Positions 14,895 through 18,503 of a DNA stretch of 18,503 nucleotides are shown here, piece after piece (positions within the stretch are counted from its first letter, which is position 1; the number at the start of each line of letters is the position of its first letter). Below the pieces are notes generated by a model. That model was not told the DNA's origin, searched no databases, and worked only from the letters and a program-made list of their open reading frames with translations. Source of the DNA: Physcocola sp002396385 (GTDB lineage Bacteria > Bacteroidota > Bacteroidia > Bacteroidales > Paludibacteraceae); NCBI GenBank assembly GCA_946535435.1, contig CAMNDM010000060.1, positions 1 to 18,503 of the forward strand, in the 5' to 3' direction. Made by a program: the position numbers and the translations under genes.

Positions 14895-17800
14895 ATGAAA
14901 CTACAAGAGGGGTCATACGAAAATATCATCACAAGCGAATTGCGGCAAGATATGTTGCAAGCAGAACGTGATGGCTTGGTATGCAAGCAAGATGAAATTG
15001 ATGAAGCAGAATCACCCTATATACTTGCAGAACACGTCAACAAAATTGTTTTAAACAAACTTTCAGATGAAACCCTTTCGATAGAAGAAAAAAAAGACAT
15101 AGTAAACCGTTTGATTGAATTACTTGATGAAAGGAATGAGGCAGAAAAGGTCCAAAATGATATGCAAATGTTGTCTGCTGTAGTTTCTAAACAAGTAGAG
15201 GCACGACTGAAAGCGACAAAACAGACTCTAAATCGGCCATTGACAGGATTCAGAACGAGTAATCTTTTTACGGGTGGACAAAGTAAAGTACCCCTAAATG
15301 AAGAGATAAAGAGAGATATAGAGAGCGCAGACAGAATCAGTTTGATAGTCTCTTTCTTGAAACTTTCAGGCGTGAATCTGATTTATGATCAGTTGAAGAA
15401 GTTCTGCGAGCATCCCGAACACCATTTACGCATCATTACAACTACATACTGTGGAGTTACTGAAGCAAAAGCAGTAGAACGTCTTGCTACTTTACCTAAT
15501 ACAGAAATACGTATCTCTTATAATACACAGATAGAACGTTTACATGCCAAATCGTACATATTTGAGCGTAATTCGGGTTTCAGTACTGCATATATCGGTT
15601 CATCCAATCTTTCAAAATCAGCCCAGACCGATGGGCTGGAATGGAATATACGTGTAACCAATGTAGAAAACCCGCACATTATTAAAACCGCACTTGCTAC
15701 ATTTAATCTTTATTGGAATAGTCACAATTTTGAGGATTTTAAGGATGGTGGAGAGGAAAAATTGTATAAAGAACTCGAGATACAGAAGAATCCGCATCAT
15801 CCGTCAATGGGAACATTGGCGAGATACTCAATTCTGCCTCATCAGAAACAGCTGCTCGACCGTTTGGCTGCCATGAGGGAAGAAGGTGTAAAACGAAACC
15901 TCATCGTCGCAGCAACTGGCACAGGAAAAACTGTTGTTTCTGCATTCGACTACAGACGTTTCAGAGATGCGAATCCACACAGTAACCGAATTCTTTTTGT
16001 GGCTCATAGAGAGGAGATATTGAAGCAGTCACTCAGCACATATAGGAGTGTGCTTTGCGATACCAACTTCGGAGATATTTGGGTGGGACAATACAAACCT
16101 GCAAATGGCCTAGAACATCTGTTTATATCCGTTCAGACTTTCAATTCAAAGTTTAAAGAGATTTTTAGCAACTTACCCCATGATTATTACGATTATATTG
16201 TAATAGATGAGGCTCATCACTTTGAAGCAGATAGTTATCGTAAGATACCTGATCACTTCTCGCCCAAGTTACTAATTGGCCTTACAGCCACACCAGAACG
16301 TATGGATGGTGTTAGCTTGCTGCCTGATTTTTGCAATAGGATAAGTGCGGAGATTCGTTTGCCAATAGCACTTGATGAAGGCTTGCTGACTCCCTTCCAA
16401 TATCTATGTATCAGCGATAACACAGACCTTACCGATGACGACTTGATGCAAGGACACAAATATGTTGCTACAAAGCTCACAGAAAAGTTGTGCAACAAGG
16501 AACGTGTTGGGCTGATTATCGACAAATTGGCATATTATCTTCCAGATGAACATAAATGTAAGGCTTTAGGATTCTGTGCCACTATAAAACATGCTCGCTT
16601 TATGGCTGAGAGTTTTCAGGCATATGGATTTAGAGCGGATTATCTGACAAGTGAAAAAAAAGACGAACGCGACACCTTGAATCGCAAATTAGCAAAAGGT
16701 GAAATAAATTACCTTTTTGTTGTTGACATTTTCAACGAGGGCGTAGATATACCAGAAGTTGACACTGTCCTCTTCTTGCGTCCTACAGAATCCTTAACAA
16801 TATTCTTGCAGCAGTTAGGTAGAGGACTTCGCTTATTCCCCGGTAAACAGTTGTTAAATGTTTTCGACTTTGTCGCACATCTTAATAACAAGTATGACTT
16901 TACGAGCCGTTTCCGTAGTCTTATGGTTCGCAAAGACGGAAGTGTTGTCGAACAGATAAAAAACGGTTTTACGCTTCTTCCTCATGGTTGTACTATACAC
17001 ATGGAAGAAAAAGCTCAACAATATGTGCTGGAAAATGTAAAGGCAGCTATATACAATAAGAACCGGCTTGTTCAGGAGCTACGTTCTTATGATCACGTGC
17101 CTTCTCTAAAAGAGTTTGTTGAAAATAACGGACAGGACGTCAGACTTCTATATAAAGGTACTTGTTGGTCAAGTCTGAAACGTGAGGCAGGATTATGTAC
17201 CTATACAGATGACGACAATACAAGACGTTTTGAGAGGTATATCTCAAATCTTGTTCATGCCAATTGCATGTCATATTTGCTTTTTGTTAAGAAACTTGTG
17301 AATAATATTGATAATGTTTCTTTTACGGATGAACGAGAAAAAAAATATGCCGTTATATTGTACTATACTCTGTATGGTGATAAGTTAAGCAAAGTAGGCA
17401 TTGGTAGCATTGAGGTAGCAATAGGAAGGCTGAGGAAATATCCTGTTTTTATTGAAGAGATAAATGAAGTCGTAGAGTATTTGATGGCAAACATAGAGAC
17501 AAAGACCTTTGCCGTTGGAGAAGGAATGCCACCTGCATTGGAGCAATACGGAAACTATACGCGAGAAGAAGTCTTCGCTATCTTTGGCCGTCAGACTGCA
17601 GATAAGAAAATGCAGGGTAGTGTGGCAGGCGTATTCAACATCGATGAACTGAATACAGAATTGTTCTTTGTAACATTGAATAAGTCTGATAAAGATTTTT
17701 CCGCATCAACTATGTATGATGATTATGTTGTTAGTGAAAACCAGTTCCACTGGAAATCGCAGAATACTGATACACATCAAGGCAAAGGTAAACGTTTCGT

Positions 17801-17990
17801 AGAACAAGCAAAGAATAAAAAGAAATTCTTATTATTTGTACGCGAAAACAAACGTGACGGATTTGGCAACACCTGCCCGTTTTATTGTTTTGGGTTAGTA
17901 GATTATATATCATCTTGTGACGACAGACCAATGAGTATCAATTGGCGTATGCACCAACCCATTCTTCCTCAGTTTTTAAATGCTGTATAA
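14895..17990 (+). CDS. PLD-like nuclease / SF2 helicase / DUF3427-like fusion protein
   Basis: A 1031-residue cytoplasmic protein. An N-terminal helical region (1-110) precedes a phospholipase-D-type nuclease domain (about 120-280) with one HKD-like motif: H217-x-K219, then G235-S-S-N238, with Glu where Asp is usual at 224. The superfamily 2 helicase core follows: Walker A 'AATGTGKT' (339-346), 'FVAHREEIL' (motif Ia), 'DEAH' (438-441), 'TAT' (464-466), 'FCATIKHA' (IV), 'FNEGVDIPEVD' (V) and 'QQLGRGLRL' (639-647, VI). The C-terminal region, about 900-1025 ('DYVVSENQFHWKSQ', 'FVRENKRDGFG'), matches the conserved end of DUF3427-type helicases. Such fusions occur in many phyla near restriction and defence genes. 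DNA cleavage coupled to translocation is the likely activity; a defence role is inferred. The gene looks more AT-rich than the CotH gene, consistent with transfer. Confidence 0.93.
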   Translation: MKLQEGSYENIITSELRQDMLQAERDGLVCKQDEIDEAESPYILAEHVNKIVLNKLSDETLSIEEKKDIVNRLIELLDERNEAEKVQNDMQMLSAVVSKQVEARLKATKQTLNRPLTGFRTSNLFTGGQSKVPLNEEIKRDIESADRISLIVSFLKLSGVNLIYDQLKKFCEHPEHHLRIITTTYCGVTEAKAVERLATLPNTEIRISYNTQIERLHAKSYIFERNSGFSTAYIGSSNLSKSAQTDGLEWNIRVTNVENPHIIKTALATFNLYWNSHNFEDFKDGGEEKLYKELEIQKNPHHPSMGTLARYSILPHQKQLLDRLAAMREEGVKRNLIVAATGTGKTVVSAFDYRRFRDANPHSNRILFVAHREEILKQSLSTYRSVLCDTNFGDIWVGQYKPANGLEHLFISVQTFNSKFKEIFSNLPHDYYDYIVIDEAHHFEADSYRKIPDHFSPKLLIGLTATPERMDGVSLLPDFCNRISAEIRLPIALDEGLLTPFQYLCISDNTDLTDDDLMQGHKYVATKLTEKLCNKERVGLIIDKLAYYLPDEHKCKALGFCATIKHARFMAESFQAYGFRADYLTSEKKDERDTLNRKLAKGEINYLFVVDIFNEGVDIPEVDTVLFLRPTESLTIFLQQLGRGLRLFPGKQLLNVFDFVAHLNNKYDFTSRFRSLMVRKDGSVVEQIKNGFTLLPHGCTIHMEEKAQQYVLENVKAAIYNKNRLVQELRSYDHVPSLKEFVENNGQDVRLLYKGTCWSSLKREAGLCTYTDDDNTRRFERYISNLVHANCMSYLLFVKKLVNNIDNVSFTDEREKKYAVILYYTLYGDKLSKVGIGSIEVAIGRLRKYPVFIEEINEVVEYLMANIETKTFAVGEGMPPALEQYGNYTREEVFAIFGRQTADKKMQGSVAGVFNIDELNTELFFVTLNKSDKDFSASTMYDDYVVSENQFHWKSQNTDTHQGKGKRFVEQAKNKKKFLLFVRENKRDGFGNTCPFYCFGLVDYISSCDDRPMSINWRMHQPILPQFLNAV

Positions 17991-17995
17991 GATTA

Positions 17996-18136
17996 GTCTC
18001 TATTGTCGACTACACTGAATCGCGACGTCGTCGAAAATGGAGGATGCATCTATGTGGGTGGTCTGAAACCTAGCATCTACATTGTACCATTCTGTCGGGC
18101 AGCAGAACCCTCTCTGCCAAGTTTGTGAAACGATGA
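17996..18136 (+). pseudogene. Decayed duplicate of the CotH/LTD gene 3' end (T9SS sorting domain remnant)
   Basis: It aligns to 13896-14048 over its full length. Most bases match, including long exact stretches near the 3' end. There is an 11-base deletion near 18016 and a 1-base deletion near 18091, which together keep the total difference a multiple of three, plus scattered substitutions. It still ends in the codons for A-K-F-V-K-R and a stop (TGA, 18134-18136). Homology begins 5 bases after the helicase stop codon, with nothing of the upstream gene. It is best read as the tail of a paralogue or duplicated CotH-type gene whose 5' part was replaced by the XRE-helicase cassette. Confidence 0.9.
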
Positions 18137-18156
18137 CATTCTGATCCCATTATAGC

Positions 18157-18205
18157 ACAATGTGACTTCTCAAACCTCGCGTTCAGAGAAGTCACATTGT
18201 TTTTT
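18157..18205 (+). terminator. Strong intrinsic terminator
   Basis: A perfect 15-bp stem, ACAATGTGACTTCTC (18157-18171) with GAGAAGTCACATTGT (18186-18200), a 14-nt loop, and a T-run to 18205. It originally ended the duplicated CotH-type gene and should now end the helicase transcript. It also sits between that transcript and the convergent RHS remnant. Confidence 0.92.
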
Positions 18206-18222
18206 ATGAGCATCTTAAAAAC

Positions 18223-18503
18223 TTAACGTTTCCTTCTTTGAAACTCATCCCTACCATCCGGGGCCACGAACTTCACCGGTTTCCCCGCACAATAGTTATA
18301 CGGGCTCATGCCCGGATATTTTTCCTGCAACGGGTCAGTGCTTAACCACAAAGCAATAGCAGGATCCAAATATCTCGCTCCATAATAATACAGCCCTGTC
18401 TCCTAGTCCAACTCTTTGGCATTGAACAGGTATGGTGAAGTCCAGTTACCGTTGCGTTCCTCCACAAACACCTCGCCGTAATGGTTATAGGCTACGATAG
18501 CTT
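18223..18503 (-). pseudogene. RHS-repeat core C-terminal fragment with in-frame stop
   Basis: On the minus strand the frame entering from the right edge encodes the end of an RHS-associated core: 'NHYGEVFVEE', 'YLFNAKELD', a stop, then 'ETGLYYYGARYLDP', 'WLSTDPLQEKYPG', 'SPYNYCAGKPVKFVAPDGRD', and a stop at 18223-18225. The interrupting TAG (18405-18403) stands where the family normally has Glu (GAG or GAA), one substitution away. RHS proteins encapsulate polymorphic C-terminal toxins. Here the chain ends soon after the core with no room for a toxin domain, so this is an orphan or degraded core tail. The 'V-A-P-DGRD' end also departs from the usual 'V-D-P-DGRD'. The bulk of the gene is outside the window. 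Confidence 0.85.

Noticed and set aside
1..18503. tRNA or rRNA genes, or a tRNA attachment site for the recombinase
   Set aside because: I saw no tRNA cloverleaf with the conserved T-arm sequence and no rRNA-like stretch on either strand.

Overview
The window looks like a chromosomal accessory region of a Bacteroidota bacterium, most likely of the order Bacteroidales. Four promoters share the Bacteroidota pattern TTG-N20-TAnnTTTG (one with a single mismatch). A large secreted protein ends in a type IX secretion (T9SS) sorting domain, Shine-Dalgarno sequences are not evident, and a Bacteroidota-style RHS fragment lies at the right edge. A T9SS user fits Prevotellaceae, Porphyromonadaceae or relatives better than gut Bacteroides, but the genus is inference.

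Left part (1-2762): a type I restriction-modification specificity locus. The C-terminal part of one hsdS gene (+) enters from the left edge and meets a second, nearly complete hsdS (-) tail to tail. Their last codons form a 40-bp perfect palindrome. A tyrosine recombinase gene diverges from the second hsdS. This is the layout of a phase-variable, invertible hsdS system, with hsdR and hsdM presumably to the left. Both hsdS genes carry an apparent one-base homopolymer frameshift.

Middle left (2763-6670): a compact sbcD-sbcC operon on the minus strand (Mre11/Rad50-type nuclease and ATPase), with the genes 2 bp apart.

Middle (6671-10443): two near-identical non-coding units, about 1.84 kb apart, each made of a strong promoter, about 75 nt of transcript and an intrinsic terminator. 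The terminator stem shows a compensatory base change between the copies. They look like twin small RNA genes. Each faces a minus-strand gene: a zincin-type metalloprotease with an extreme acidic segment, and a membrane-anchored transglutaminase-like protein. A short XRE regulator with a C-terminal zinc ribbon follows on the plus strand.

Right part (10632-18503): a 1138-residue T9SS-exported CotH-kinase/lamin-tail protein, then a two-gene cassette of an XRE regulator and a PLD-nuclease/SF2-helicase/DUF3427-like fusion, a candidate defence module. Immediately after the helicase stop lies a decayed 141-bp copy of the 3' end of the CotH gene, so the cassette sits between direct repeats offset by exactly 4100 bp. 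A strong terminator and a broken RHS-family gene end (-) close the window.

Taken together this is a patchwork of DNA-defence and DNA-processing genes (type I specificity switch, SbcCD, PLD-helicase) mixed with surface and secreted proteins and gene debris, as expected of a recombination-prone accessory region.
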